Positions 1 to 8,445 of a stretch of 19,486 bases of DNA are shown one piece after another. The position numbers and the translations under genes were made by a program. The notes under the pieces were generated by a model. The model was not told the DNA's origin. It saw only the letters and a program-made list of their open reading frames with translations, and made no database searches. Every line of letters starts with the position of its first letter. Position 1 is the stretch's first letter. Location of the stretch: positions 91,208 to 110,693 of the forward strand of contig NPFB01000137.1 in the NCBI GenBank assembly GCA_014084085.1, given 5' to 3'. The DNA is from Hondaea fermentalgiana. Lineage: Eukaryota; Sar; Bigyra; Thraustochytrida; Thraustochytriidae.

Positions 1-1
1 T

Positions 2-67
2 TCTGGGTCCTATGACGGGACGGTGCGCATCTGGAACGCGACTTTCGGCGAGGCCGAGTGCGCCCGA
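2..67 (+). CDS. WD40 repeat fragment, partial at left edge
   Basis: Read from base 2, the first codons give SGSYDGTVRIWN followed by ATFGEAECAR. SxDGTVRIW is the signature of the closing strands of a WD40 repeat, so this is probably the 3' part of a beta-propeller gene entering from the left. No stop ends this frame after the motif: it stays open through a GC-rich Arg/Ala stretch and runs into the ankyrin gene whose stop is at 2234-2236. Either the WD40 gene is spliced to a stop in another frame, or WD40 and ankyrin parts form one protein. The right boundary given is only where recognisable WD40 similarity ends. One repeat in isolation does not identify the protein or its partners. Confidence 0.5.
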
Positions 68-736
68 GGAAGCGCCGGAGGGGCGGTGCGTGCCGGGGGT
101 TGGACTCCGCGTGCGAGAAGCGGAAAGAGAAGAAGGAAGGAAAAAAAGCGGGAAAAAAGCACCGCACAAGGGGAGAAAGAGCGGAGAGGCGGGGCCTGCT
201 TGCAGAATGAAAGAAGCAGGGCGGCAGGAGCGGCGAGCAGTACCGCAACGAGGTCGACCGGCGAGAAGGGCCGGAGAGGGAGAGAGCGCGGGCGGGCGAG
301 GCGAGAGCGCGCGAGAGAACCGCGCGAGAGAACCGCGCGAGAGAACCGCGCGAGCGTCGCGGCAGACGCGGAGCGCGCCTGCGCGGCAGACGCGGAGCGC
401 GCGCGCGGCAGACGCGGAGAGAGCGCGCGGCGGAGAGCGCTGCGCGGCGGAGCGGGGCGCGCGGCGGCGGCCGCCTCGCGCGAATTGAGATTCCGCGACG
501 GCGAGCGATCGACGCGGCACCTCGGGGCGGCCAGGCCACGCACGCAGGCAAGAAGGCACGCAATAAGGCACGCAGGCAGGAAGGAGGGAGGCGCGCACGC
601 AGGCACGGCAGCGCCGAGGAGCAGAGCCAGAACGCGCGCTGCGCGGACGAGCACAGCGCGACGAAGGGGGGCGGAAGGAAGGCGCTCTCGAGCGAGTCCA
701 GCCAGCCAGCCAGCGAGCGAGCGAGCCGCGGGCAGC
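68..736. other. GC-rich, repeat-laden leader upstream of the ankyrin gene
   Basis: This stretch is extremely GC-rich and purine-biased, with several nested short repeats, and reads as Arg/Ala-rich low complexity in more than one frame on both strands. That is expected of GC-rich noncoding DNA lacking stops. It probably holds the promoter and 5' UTR of the downstream gene, whose first in-frame ATG is at 737. A similar texture precedes the transportin gene (about 3480-3870) and, more weakly, the VOC gene. The tail at about 699-730 is a run of CCAG and GCGA tetranucleotides. No TATA box or other defined promoter element was seen. Confidence 0.5.
309..420. repeat. Two adjacent short tandem repeat blocks
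   Basis: A 13-bp unit, gcgcgagagaacc, is repeated three times perfectly at 309-347. Directly after it, a unit of about 20 bp built on gcggcagacgcggag occurs three times with small spacing differences (about 359-420). These explain the Arg/Glu/Ala periodicity of conceptual translations here and argue against normal coding sequence. Confidence 0.8.
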
Positions 737-2236
737 ATGATGAACGCGGAGGAGGCGCAGATGGCCGCGCGCGAGGACAGGGAGGCGGCGGCCGCCGCGG
801 CGATGACGAGCATGACGTCCGGAGCATGGAAGACCAGGAGCCTGGCGATGGACATGAAGCCGGCGAACACAGGTCTGGACAAGGACCGCGCAGCGCAGAA
901 ACTCATGCAGAACCTCCGCGAGCTCGTCTCGAGCGAGACGTACGACGCGATCGAGAAGAGCGTCAAGGAACAGTGCGGAGATAACACGGATAGATTTGTC
1001 ATGTGCGTCATGGCGCAAATGAAAAAGGTGGATCCCTGCCTCGGGCGCCGATGTGTCATGCGGGTCAAAGACGCCTCGCAGGGCACCCGCATCGCCACGG
1101 GAAGCTGCATTTGCGCCGACTCCCAGGCCAGCGTCCCGGGCGCGATACGCCGCTCGGGACAGAAACGCGGTGTCGACGCAATGAGCGGCAACAACGACGC
1201 AATAAGCGGGCACGTTGCCCCCGAGTTCAAGTCTGCCAAGTGCAAGATCTCCGACGTCCTCGGCCCGGTGGCCTCCACCCCTAGCCTGGTGCGTCTGGCA
1301 AACGAAAACGACGTCAAACGACTCGAAGCCCTCTTGTGTGGTGGGGTAGATGTCAACAAGCGCGATCAGCGGGGTCTCACCGCGCTCATGGTCGCTGCAA
1401 GCAAGGGCCACGTTCAAGCGATCAGGGCTCTGCGTTCTTATGGTGCCGTGCTCGAGGCCAAGGACTCGATCGCAGGTCGGACTGCGCTCATGTGGGCCGT
1501 TGCCAGCAACCGATTCGAGGCTGCCCGAGAGCTCATCGAAGCAGGCGCCGATATCGAGTCCATCGCCAGCGATGGATCGAACCCGCTCTTCATCTCGGCT
1601 CGTGGCGGCTTTGTATCAATTGCGCGACTTCTCGTTCAGCGAGGTGCAAAACTCGATGTACACGACAGCTGTGGGTTCACTCCGCTCATGTTCGCCGCCT
1701 CGTTTGGTAATACCGAGATCGTCACTCTTCTCGCGCAGAAACAGGTCGCCATGGACAACAAGGATCGTCGCGGATGCACGCCGCTCATTCTTGCAGCGCG
1801 TTCGGGCCGCAGCGACACTGCACTTGCCCTCGCGGAGATCGGTTGCGATGTCGCATGTACCTGCGAACACGGCAACAACGTATTGCATCACGCGGCGCGC
1901 AATGGTCACGCCACAACGCTTCGCGCATTGCTTTCTTCCGCTGCGGCCGGCAAAGCCTGCGCGGGCCTTGTGCATGCAAAGTGCCAGCTCGGCTATACCC
2001 CACTGTTGGCGGCTGCGGAGGCAGGCCGTCTCGAATGTGTTACTGTTCTGCTCGAGCATGGGGCACGGATCAACGAGAGAAACAACCACGGACTTGATGC
2101 TATGCAGCTCGCGCGCCTCGAAGGGCATGATGGCGTCGCGCGTTTGCTGCGGGAAGGTCTTCGTACTAAAGTCGCTCCCAAGGTCGCAGCCAAGGCCGCT
2201 CGCACCACCAAGACCGTCGATGTGGTCGAGCCCTGA
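737..2236 (+). CDS. Ankyrin-repeat protein, 499 aa
   Basis: The start is the first in-frame ATG (737, followed at once by a second at 740). Residues 1-30 are Ala/Met/Glu-rich. Residues about 45-135 form a Cys-containing helical region I do not recognise, and 136-180 look like a linker. From about residue 184 to 475 there are nine consecutive ankyrin repeats with clear cores such as GLTALMVAASKGH, GRTALMWAVASN, GFTPLMFAASFGN and GYTPLLAAAEAGR. The seventh repeat has a longer loop. The last 20 residues are Lys/Ala-rich and basic. Ankyrin stacks are protein-binding scaffolds; no catalytic domain is visible, so partner and role are unknown. There is no signal peptide or membrane segment. Codon use becomes regular and C/G-ending from about 740, unlike the leader, supporting this start. 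The same frame is open upstream to a WD40 motif at the window edge, so an N-terminally longer protein is not excluded. Confidence 0.88.
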   Translation: MMNAEEAQMAAREDREAAAAAAMTSMTSGAWKTRSLAMDMKPANTGLDKDRAAQKLMQNLRELVSSETYDAIEKSVKEQCGDNTDRFVMCVMAQMKKVDPCLGRRCVMRVKDASQGTRIATGSCICADSQASVPGAIRRSGQKRGVDAMSGNNDAISGHVAPEFKSAKCKISDVLGPVASTPSLVRLANENDVKRLEALLCGGVDVNKRDQRGLTALMVAASKGHVQAIRALRSYGAVLEAKDSIAGRTALMWAVASNRFEAARELIEAGADIESIASDGSNPLFISARGGFVSIARLLVQRGAKLDVHDSCGFTPLMFAASFGNTEIVTLLAQKQVAMDNKDRRGCTPLILAARSGRSDTALALAEIGCDVACTCEHGNNVLHHAARNGHATTLRALLSSAAAGKACAGLVHAKCQLGYTPLLAAAEAGRLECVTVLLEHGARINERNNHGLDAMQLARLEGHDGVARLLREGLRTKVAPKVAAKAARTTKTVDVVEP

Positions 2237-2852
2237 CTATAAACTTTGCTTGCGCTGCAGTTGTAGGCCTACCTCTTGTTTTTCGTCCCTATTCTTTTTT
2301 TTATAATAAGAAGTGCCCTGCCGTTGGCCTTTGTTTGTTTTACATAAATTTATCATTTGTCGCCTACTACCTACCTATGTTTTTTGTCTTCGGTATGAGT
2401 GGAATGCTAACGTTCATACTCTTTGGGTATCAGGCTCTGTGATTCGGGGTGTTCCCGTGGAACCGAACGAAAGATTTTTGCCTCCTTCACTGGACCACCC
2501 ACCCCCAATAGCGAGATCGCATTGTTTCGTCAAATACTCTGAAGCGATGGTGCATTTTCATTACATTTCTCTTGTCACATTTGATCCAACTCGGTTCATC
2601 TCGTGGCATTGATTGATAAGCGTGTTCTGGTTACGTCCTCTCGGCTAACTTATTTTCTTTTCGCGATGCCAATCCCTTTCTTCAAGATGACCTCCCCTTC
2701 CCCCCCCCCAAAAAAAATATATATATAAGGGACCACCACGGCCTTGGTGCTGCTGGTCCATAACCCATGCTTCATTGGCTCCCCTTACTCCAAGGCTGAT
2801 TCACATCGATCATTTCCCCGTCGTTTTGCACCGCATGTGGCTGTGGCACTTT
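2237..2852. other. Intergenic, 3' flank of the ankyrin gene
   Basis: Composition drops sharply to T-rich, mixed sequence just after the stop, as expected for a 3' UTR and spacer. A T-rich stretch ending tttataataag at about 2296-2311 could contribute to 3' end formation. No plausible gene was seen: open frames here are short, and I could not tie any to a known family. Confidence 0.5.
2700..2728. repeat. C10 / A8 / (TA)n low-complexity tract
   Basis: Ten C, then eight A, then alternating TA ending in TATATAAGG. The last part resembles a TATA element for plus-strand transcription, but no convincing gene starts shortly downstream, so I treat it as simple sequence. Confidence 0.75.
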
Positions 2853-3024
2853 TTATTCAAAGAGATCCACGATCGATCCCGAAAATGCGGCCGCGTCAAC
2901 CATCCCACGACGCTTTTCTCGCCCACTTAGGGCCAAGACCTTGTCGTCGCCCTTCTCAGCGCTCCTTCTCCCCAGCCCTCTATCCGCCACCGGCGCCCAC
3001 CACGCGCTCCTCCACGACTCCGCC

Positions 3025-3052
3025 GTCCCGGTCGGCGCAGACCGACCGGGAC
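3025..3052. repeat. Perfect 11-bp inverted repeat with 6-nt loop
   Basis: gtcccggtcgg (3025-3035) is followed by the loop cgcaga and then its exact reverse complement ccgaccgggac (3042-3052). It would form a very stable GC hairpin in RNA or single-stranded DNA. No T-run follows, so it is not a bacterial-type terminator. Confidence 0.85.
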
Positions 3053-3112
3053 TCGGACTCAGACTCGAACTCGAACTCGAACTCGGCCTCGGCCTCGGTC
3101 TCGGCGCCGGAC
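3051..3112. repeat. Degenerate hexamer tandem repeat (actcgg / actcga / cctcgg)
   Basis: About ten tandem copies of a six-base unit NNCTCG run directly on from the hairpin. Depending on frame, the minus strand reads as Glu-Phe/Glu-Ser/Glu-Ala or Ser/Pro/Arg repeats. It is a likely slippage-prone, polymorphic site. Confidence 0.75.
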
Positions 3113-3320
3113 TCGCGCGCCTGCAACGCAAGTGCGACGCAACGAGCGCGGGTCCGGCTGGGCTCGACGCGCTGACGATGCCGCCGTCGTCGTCCGCGGC
3201 CAAGTGCAGCTGCAGCACATGCGACACCTCGCACAAGTCCGGGTCCTGCGTCGTGGTCTCGCCGCGCACGCGAACGAGGTCGCAGACGTGAACGAGGATT
3301 GCCTCGGCCAGCAAGCGCGG

Positions 3321-3870
3321 CTTTCCAGGCGCACTTGGCGGCGCGCCGAGCCCGACTTGCGGCGGCGCGCGCACAGTCGCGCAAACCGCGCGCAAGTGCA
3401 GAAAGCGGGCGGCGGGGAAGAAAGATAAAGCAAGCAGGGAAAGCAGGGAAGCAGGAAAGGCTCTCAACAAACCCTTCTCGTCTCCGCGGGTCGCCGAGAC
3501 TCGCGCGCCTCGCGAGCGGCGGACGCACGCGCGCGCAGAGGGCGCAGGCAGGCGCGAGGAGCGCGGCCGCGCGAGCCCCCGCGGCCCGGCCGCCCCCCGC
3601 CGCGCGGGCAGGGCAGCAGGCGGGAAAGCGAAGCGGCCCGGTCGGGTTCATCGAGATTCAAACGCGGCAAGCAGCAGCAAGCAGCTGCAGCAGCAGAGCA
3701 GCAGCAAGAGCGCGAGCCCGGCCCGAGCGAGCGGGCGCGCGCAGGAGGCGCGCAGGCGCGCAGGCGAGCGCGCGCGCGGGAGGCGCGGGCGCGCGGGCGA
3801 AGGCGGAGCGCGGCGCGGCCGTTGCCCAGGCGGCGCGTCCCGCCGCGGCGCGCGGCCTGCGCCTCGCAGC
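3321..3870. other. GC-rich upstream region of the transportin gene
   Basis: This is extremely GC-rich DNA with CAGCAG-type (about 3666-3705) and GGCGCGCAGG-type (about 3735-3800) short repeats, leading to the ATG at 3871 in the context gcagcATGGA. Long open frames on both strands are Ala/Arg/Pro-rich and look non-coding. It probably includes the promoter and 5' UTR, although no individual element can be defined. Confidence 0.5.
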
Positions 3871-6800
3871 ATGGAAGGCGTGGAGCGCGCCGTTCGCGCG
3901 CTGTACCACGCGGCGCCCGGGTCCCGGGAGCAGCAGGCGGCCAACGCGTGGCTCCTCGAGCTCGAGCAGGCAGATGCCGGCCTCGACGTTGGCCTCGAGC
4001 TCGCAGACAGGCTCGTGCACAGACGCAACTCGGGCGAGGGCGACGTCACCGGCCCTGAGGCACGCGTAGGACCCTCCGCCGGCGACGGGACCCGGCAGGG
4101 ATCCGAGGAGAAGAACACGAACCGCAAGACCTCCCCCGACGTCCTCAAGATCGGCGGCCAGAGCCATGGCAAGCACGCCGACGACCAGGACAAGGTCGCC
4201 TTTTTCGCCTCGCAGCTCCTGCTCTCCAAGGTGCGCTCGCAGTGGTCCAAGGTCAACCCCCAGCAGCGCGAACGGGTCTACCAGCTCATGTCCAACCTCA
4301 TCGAAGGTGGCATGCATGGCGATACCAGCCCGCTCATCCAGTCCCGATTCCGCCTCATCCTCGCAGCCGTCTGTGTGCGCAGCGTGCTGCAGCGTCCCAG
4401 CCTGCTCAAAACCGCCGTTGAAAAGTTCATGAAACCACCAATCCGCGACGGCTTCGAGTTTTTGCGCCTCATCGTCGAGGAGCTCGAGCTCTGCTGGTTC
4501 TTCCTCAACGACGAGGAGAAACAGGCGACCCATGCCACCATTATTGACCTTCGCACGCTTACCCTCGACCTCCTCGATCGCGCCATGGTGCTCTACGGGG
4601 AAAATAACCTTGCGGAGGACGTTGCCAAGAGCGCCATCCAGTGCCTGAACTCCTGGACGGCTAGCGTCATCATCTCAGAGATCCCTTCCGAGAACAAGAC
4701 GCGCAAAGAAAACCAAATTGTTAATCTTGGCATTGGCCTGCGCCAAATCCTTATGCGCCGCGCCTCTGGACATGCCATTGCCGAGTGGATTGCTCACCTC
4801 ATCAACCGTTGCGAGCCGGGAAGCGCGCTTTTCCAGCACAGCATCACCATTCTAGTCGACACTCTCTCGGATCAGTCGTACACGTCGATCCTCTCGCTGC
4901 GCGAAGATGAACTGGAGAACTACCGCTGGGGCGTCGATCTCTTGGCTGGCGCTCTTCTTACTGCCTTCGACACCGTTGTACAGTGGCGCAGCACGCAGCC
5001 TCCCGCCGATAGCGACGATCTCGAGGCCGGCTATGAAGACCTGGCCGTCGACCCCATGCGGCTCAAGTGGCGCGGCGTGTGCATGGGCGCCGCTGCGCTC
5101 TGCGCTCAGCACCTTCGCTGCCTGCTCTTCTTTTGCGAAGCCTCGCGGGTTCGCGTCGTGCACATTTTGCTATATGGCGTGGAGAACCCGGTCGACTTGC
5201 CCACTCTCGAGGCTTGCCTCGACTTTTGGGACGTCGCAGGAGACGGTTTTCACGGGTGCTACAGCTTCATTGCAGAGTGGCGCCGACGTCATCCCGGTGG
5301 GACGCTGGTCCGCAAGTTGCCCGCGATCCTTACGCGCGACGGAAGTCTCGAGCTCTTTTCCATGTTGGTCACAGGGTTTGTCAGTTGCACAGCAGCCAGT
5401 CTTCGAGCCCAGGATGGATCGGCCGCTGGCCTCCGCCTGCGCCACCGTATCTTTGATACGCTGATCAACCTCTGCATGTGCTGGCCTGAACTCGAGCAAC
5501 GTCAGCTTCCAGATGCACCAGGTGCAGCCCAGTCAACTGGCTTTGGTGGTGGCCTCGGTGCGCAAAACAACAGCAGTAACAGCAGCAACAGCAGCGGCGG
5601 CAGTGGAGCGAGTTCCACGGGCGGCACCACTGTCAACGGAGTGCAGGACTATAGACAACTTGGTCAGACAAATACAGACAACAAGAATAGCAGCAGCAGC
5701 AGCAGCAACAACAACAGTAACAACAACAACAACAGCAACGGCAACGGCAACGGTGGACTGAGCGGTAATGGCCTCTGGATGAGCGAAGGCAACGGAAACA
5801 GAAATGGGAACGGGGCCGTGCCATCGGACCAGGCCCCTCTCGGCAACGGCGACGGCCTGCGGGCTCGCAATGCAGGCGATAGCTTTGTACGCCACGTGCT
5901 ACTTCTTTTGCACGCCAAACTTCGCTCCGAGGGCATGGACAATTCGTTGCGCCTTCAGGCCATTGTCAAGTGTCTCATTGCAGTGTCAGAGGCCGAGGAT
6001 TCTCTAGAATACGACGACGATGATGACGCCGATGATGACTCGAGCGATAACGAAAACCTAGAGGGCGACGAGCTCTTGGACGAAGAGGATGGAACGCAAA
6101 ACTATGCCGAAGGGTCCGACTCACTTGGCGGCGGCTCGCCAAATACTTTTCGTAGCCAAAACAACGATCGATCCGCGCAGTACATGGGCAAAGATTGGCA
6201 AGGCTCCGGCCCCGATGCTGCTTTCCGCCACCAGGGTGACCTCACGGGCAGCTTGTCGCGCCCGCAGAGTACATCGTTGTCGGGCCAGGCATCCCCGGGG
6301 ACTCGACAAAAACCAGCGCGCACGGTAAGCTCCGAAAGCTGCGGATCAACGGGGCGGATGAGCCCCGTCGACGAGGACCTTGGGGAGTCCGTGAATGGAT
6401 CGACCCGAACCATGGACTCGCGTGGCAGGACCTTTTCGCTGTCTACAAACCATACGGCGCAGCGGAGGGCGGCCGCTGCCTCGCTCGCCTCGCTCTGGAT
6501 TGACCTTCTCACTGACCTCATGGACTGGAGCTGGACCACGTCAGACTGGAGCGTACGCAAGGCCGTCTGTGAGCTGCTCGGAGAGGTGACACGCATCGCG
6601 CGCACGCGCGCTTCAAGCCCGATCAACGGCCACGGCCCGGGCTCCGCGCTCTGCCAGGCGATTGGATACCTTCTCACCTCTGTCGCGGTCGTGAATGGCA
6701 ACACGTGTCTCGAGGCCTCGCAAGCTTTGCTCAACCTCGGTCGCAAAGCCGCCGTCAAACCCTGGGTTCTGAAAGAGCTGCAATCGTGCCAGTTTGTCGT

Positions 6801-8445
6801 TTCGCCCGTCAATGCAAACGGCCAGTTCCGTCACGACAAACAAGTCAAGGTACTCACGGGCGTCGAGGGTCTTGTTCTCCACTTTGATGAGGCGGAGGAG
6901 GTTCGCAACGCCTTTGTGCTTTCACCGCTCACATGCGCCATCGTTCGCGAAAGCATCACGAACTTGGCGTTTCGTTATGTGCATCTTTTGCGCCACACGC
7001 AAGAAACCGAGGCGCGCGTCCAGATGCTGCGAGGCTGCCTTGAGCGTCAGCTCGGGCCGAGCGCACAGATACTGCGATCAGCGCGCGCCGCGCCAGACGA
7101 CGCAGACCTTGACGAATTGAGCCGCGCCGTGTCGGCCGCTCTGCTCACTTTTAAACACGTGCTTCGCGCTCTTGATACGGCCGACACGGGCCGACGCGGA
7201 CGGCAGCTCGCCGTCAGCGCGACGATGCCCCTCTTCCAGGTCATCTGGCCAGACATTGCGGCGGTTTGTTCTCGCCTCATCCGCGTCGCCAGGCCTCAGG
7301 AGCAGACCGATCGCGTCGCGGACCCCCTCAACGCGACAGTAAATCTGGAGTTCCGCCAGCCCGGTACGGGGGTTCCATACGGCCGCCAGAGCGCTATTCG
7401 TCTCATTACCATCTTTACAGGTCTCTACGACCAGCTCGCGTCGTGTTTCGGAGCCAGCGCAGCGCCTTTTGTGCCCGATATGATTGACCACATGGTCTCG
7501 AGCTTCGCCGTGTCCTCGGAACCCTCGTGCCTCAAGGCACTGGCGGCCCTGCCCCTCATGACGGGCAAGATTTGGAATGAGGCTGATCACAACGCCGACG
7601 CCGCTGCTCTCACGCGCGCCGTCTCTTTCATGGTGCGCGAGCTCACACAGCTGCTCGTCCGTGCGGCGCCTTCGTCGCCGGGCCCGCAGGTAGGCGCGGG
7701 CAAGGCCTCACCGCATCTGCTCGAACCCCCTGTTCGTGTCGTTCTTTCGGACGATTTGGCTGATGGCGAGGTTGCGCGCTACTTTTTCACAATCTGTGAT
7801 TTGGTCGTGCGCTCTCGCTCTGAAATCATGCTCCGCACGACGGTTCCCCTCGCTGCACATAATCCGCCCCACCACCAACAGCGCCCACAGCAAACGACTG
7901 CGACCGTACTCGAGGTATGCATTGTCGCCGCTGTTGACGTGCTGGATCAGGGCATGCAAGGGATGGGCTTTAACGTTCGACAGGGCCAGGCGGTGTGCAA
8001 CTTTATCACGCAAGCCGTGAAAACCGCGAGCGCTTCGAGTGGCGAGGCCTCTGCCCTGGTGGCCGCATATAAACCCTTTTTGCTTGCGGCTGCGCTGCAC
8101 TTTCTCGCGGGCCAGGCCGATCAACGATACATGGTGCGCACGAACCTCGTGGTCGACCTCTTGCGCGCCGTGTTGCAGACCAAGGCGAATGGCTTTGATG
8201 CTGGCAGCACCCTCACAAACATCCTTACTTCTTCAGCTCACAGCAAGCTCCCAGCGCCCACCAAGCAGGCCGTCTATGACCGCCTCGAAAAGTTGCCACT
8301 TGATCCAGCCGCTTGCAAGGCAGCTGTTTCTGACGTCGCGCTCTTGCTCTCAGGTCACATGCAGCCCTCTGCGGCTGGACCGTGGCCTCCAGAGACAAGA
8401 GCAGAGACTGCTCATGGCGAGAATCAATTCGTCAACGTCGCCTAA
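3871..8445 (+). CDS. TNPO3: Transportin-3 / importin-13-class nuclear import receptor, 1524 aa
   Basis: Importin-beta superfamily receptors carry cargo through nuclear pores under RanGTP control; TNPO3 imports SR-type splicing factors. The N terminus (AVRALYH, then WLLELEQ and DRLVHRR) matches the family's opening helices. Residues about 109-545 are HEAT-like helices with family landmarks such as AIQCLNSW and ACLDFWDVAG. Residues about 560-630 are a Ser/Asn/Gly tract, about 713-741 are very acidic (DDDDDADDD), and disorder continues to about 865, where LWIDLLTDLMDWSW restarts the helical solenoid to near the C terminus. Animal TNPO3 is roughly 920 residues, so much of the extra length is the central insertion. 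A further disordered piece of about 50 residues lies between the first helices and AFFASQLLL. The frame is uninterrupted and no introns are needed. TNPO3 versus IPO13 is not fully settled by eye; TNPO3 fits the N terminus better. Confidence 0.85.
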   Translation: MEGVERAVRALYHAAPGSREQQAANAWLLELEQADAGLDVGLELADRLVHRRNSGEGDVTGPEARVGPSAGDGTRQGSEEKNTNRKTSPDVLKIGGQSHGKHADDQDKVAFFASQLLLSKVRSQWSKVNPQQRERVYQLMSNLIEGGMHGDTSPLIQSRFRLILAAVCVRSVLQRPSLLKTAVEKFMKPPIRDGFEFLRLIVEELELCWFFLNDEEKQATHATIIDLRTLTLDLLDRAMVLYGENNLAEDVAKSAIQCLNSWTASVIISEIPSENKTRKENQIVNLGIGLRQILMRRASGHAIAEWIAHLINRCEPGSALFQHSITILVDTLSDQSYTSILSLREDELENYRWGVDLLAGALLTAFDTVVQWRSTQPPADSDDLEAGYEDLAVDPMRLKWRGVCMGAAALCAQHLRCLLFFCEASRVRVVHILLYGVENPVDLPTLEACLDFWDVAGDGFHGCYSFIAEWRRRHPGGTLVRKLPAILTRDGSLELFSMLVTGFVSCTAASLRAQDGSAAGLRLRHRIFDTLINLCMCWPELEQRQLPDAPGAAQSTGFGGGLGAQNNSSNSSNSSGGSGASSTGGTTVNGVQDYRQLGQTNTDNKNSSSSSSNNNSNNNNNSNGNGNGGLSGNGLWMSEGNGNRNGNGAVPSDQAPLGNGDGLRARNAGDSFVRHVLLLLHAKLRSEGMDNSLRLQAIVKCLIAVSEAEDSLEYDDDDDADDDSSDNENLEGDELLDEEDGTQNYAEGSDSLGGGSPNTFRSQNNDRSAQYMGKDWQGSGPDAAFRHQGDLTGSLSRPQSTSLSGQASPGTRQKPARTVSSESCGSTGRMSPVDEDLGESVNGSTRTMDSRGRTFSLSTNHTAQRRAAAASLASLWIDLLTDLMDWSWTTSDWSVRKAVCELLGEVTRIARTRASSPINGHGPGSALCQAIGYLLTSVAVVNGNTCLEASQALLNLGRKAAVKPWVLKELQSCQFVVSPVNANGQFRHDKQVKVLTGVEGLVLHFDEAEEVRNAFVLSPLTCAIVRESITNLAFRYVHLLRHTQETEARVQMLRGCLERQLGPSAQILRSARAAPDDADLDELSRAVSAALLTFKHVLRALDTADTGRRGRQLAVSATMPLFQVIWPDIAAVCSRLIRVARPQEQTDRVADPLNATVNLEFRQPGTGVPYGRQSAIRLITIFTGLYDQLASCFGASAAPFVPDMIDHMVSSFAVSSEPSCLKALAALPLMTGKIWNEADHNADAAALTRAVSFMVRELTQLLVRAAPSSPGPQVGAGKASPHLLEPPVRVVLSDDLADGEVARYFFTICDLVVRSRSEIMLRTTVPLAAHNPPHHQQRPQQTTATVLEVCIVAAVDVLDQGMQGMGFNVRQGQAVCNFITQAVKTASASSGEASALVAAYKPFLLAAALHFLAGQADQRYMVRTNLVVDLLRAVLQTKANGFDAGSTLTNILTSSAHSKLPAPTKQAVYDRLEKLPLDPAACKAAVSDVALLLSGHMQPSAAGPWPPETRAETAHGENQFVNVA
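5567..5756. repeat. AGC/AAC trinucleotide repeats within the transportin CDS
   Basis: Runs of AGC and AAC codons at about 5567-5600 and 5689-5756, followed by GGC AAC pairs, encode Ser/Asn and Asn/Gly tracts in the disordered insertion. All repeats are codon-periodic, so length changes would keep the frame. Confidence 0.85.

Larger units (their letters stand above)
2853..3320 (-). other. Possible minus-strand coding segment, unrecognised
   Basis: On the minus strand, from about 3320 down to the TAA at 2853-2855, one frame begins with well-biased codons and reads LLAEAILVHVCDLVRVRGE, then a hydrophobic/acidic alternation ending about 3160. It then turns into an Arg/Pro/Ser-rich stretch over a hexamer repeat. 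In that second part a different frame, rich in Glu-Phe and Glu-Ser, has the better codon pattern, with a ttgcag acceptor-like site at the change. This suggests a spliced or frame-shifted gene rather than one ORF. No ATG exists in the first frame upstream, so an upstream exon would be needed. The start of the segment has the feel of an OB-fold strand pair, but I cannot name a family. It may equally be chance in GC-rich DNA. If real, it is head-to-head with the transportin gene. Confidence 0.25.

Noticed and set aside
309..420. The tandem repeats as a CRISPR array
   Set aside because: Units are contiguous without unique spacers and no cas-like genes are present.
10..1359. A 449-codon minus-strand open frame over the ankyrin leader and N-terminal region
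   Set aside because: It is low-complexity Ala/Arg/Leu sequence antisense to GC-rich DNA and a well-supported ankyrin gene; no domain is visible.
1350..2306. A second plus-strand frame within the ankyrin gene, 318 codons
   Set aside because: It overlaps the ankyrin repeats out of frame; it is Ser/Arg-rich without domains and lacks codon bias.
3025..3052. The perfect hairpin as a rho-independent terminator
   Set aside because: No T-run follows on either strand, and the window is eukaryotic.
3658..4533. A long minus-strand open frame antisense to the transportin 5' end
   Set aside because: It mirrors the codon bias of the plus-strand gene; its product is Ala/Arg-rich in the leader part and has no recognisable family.
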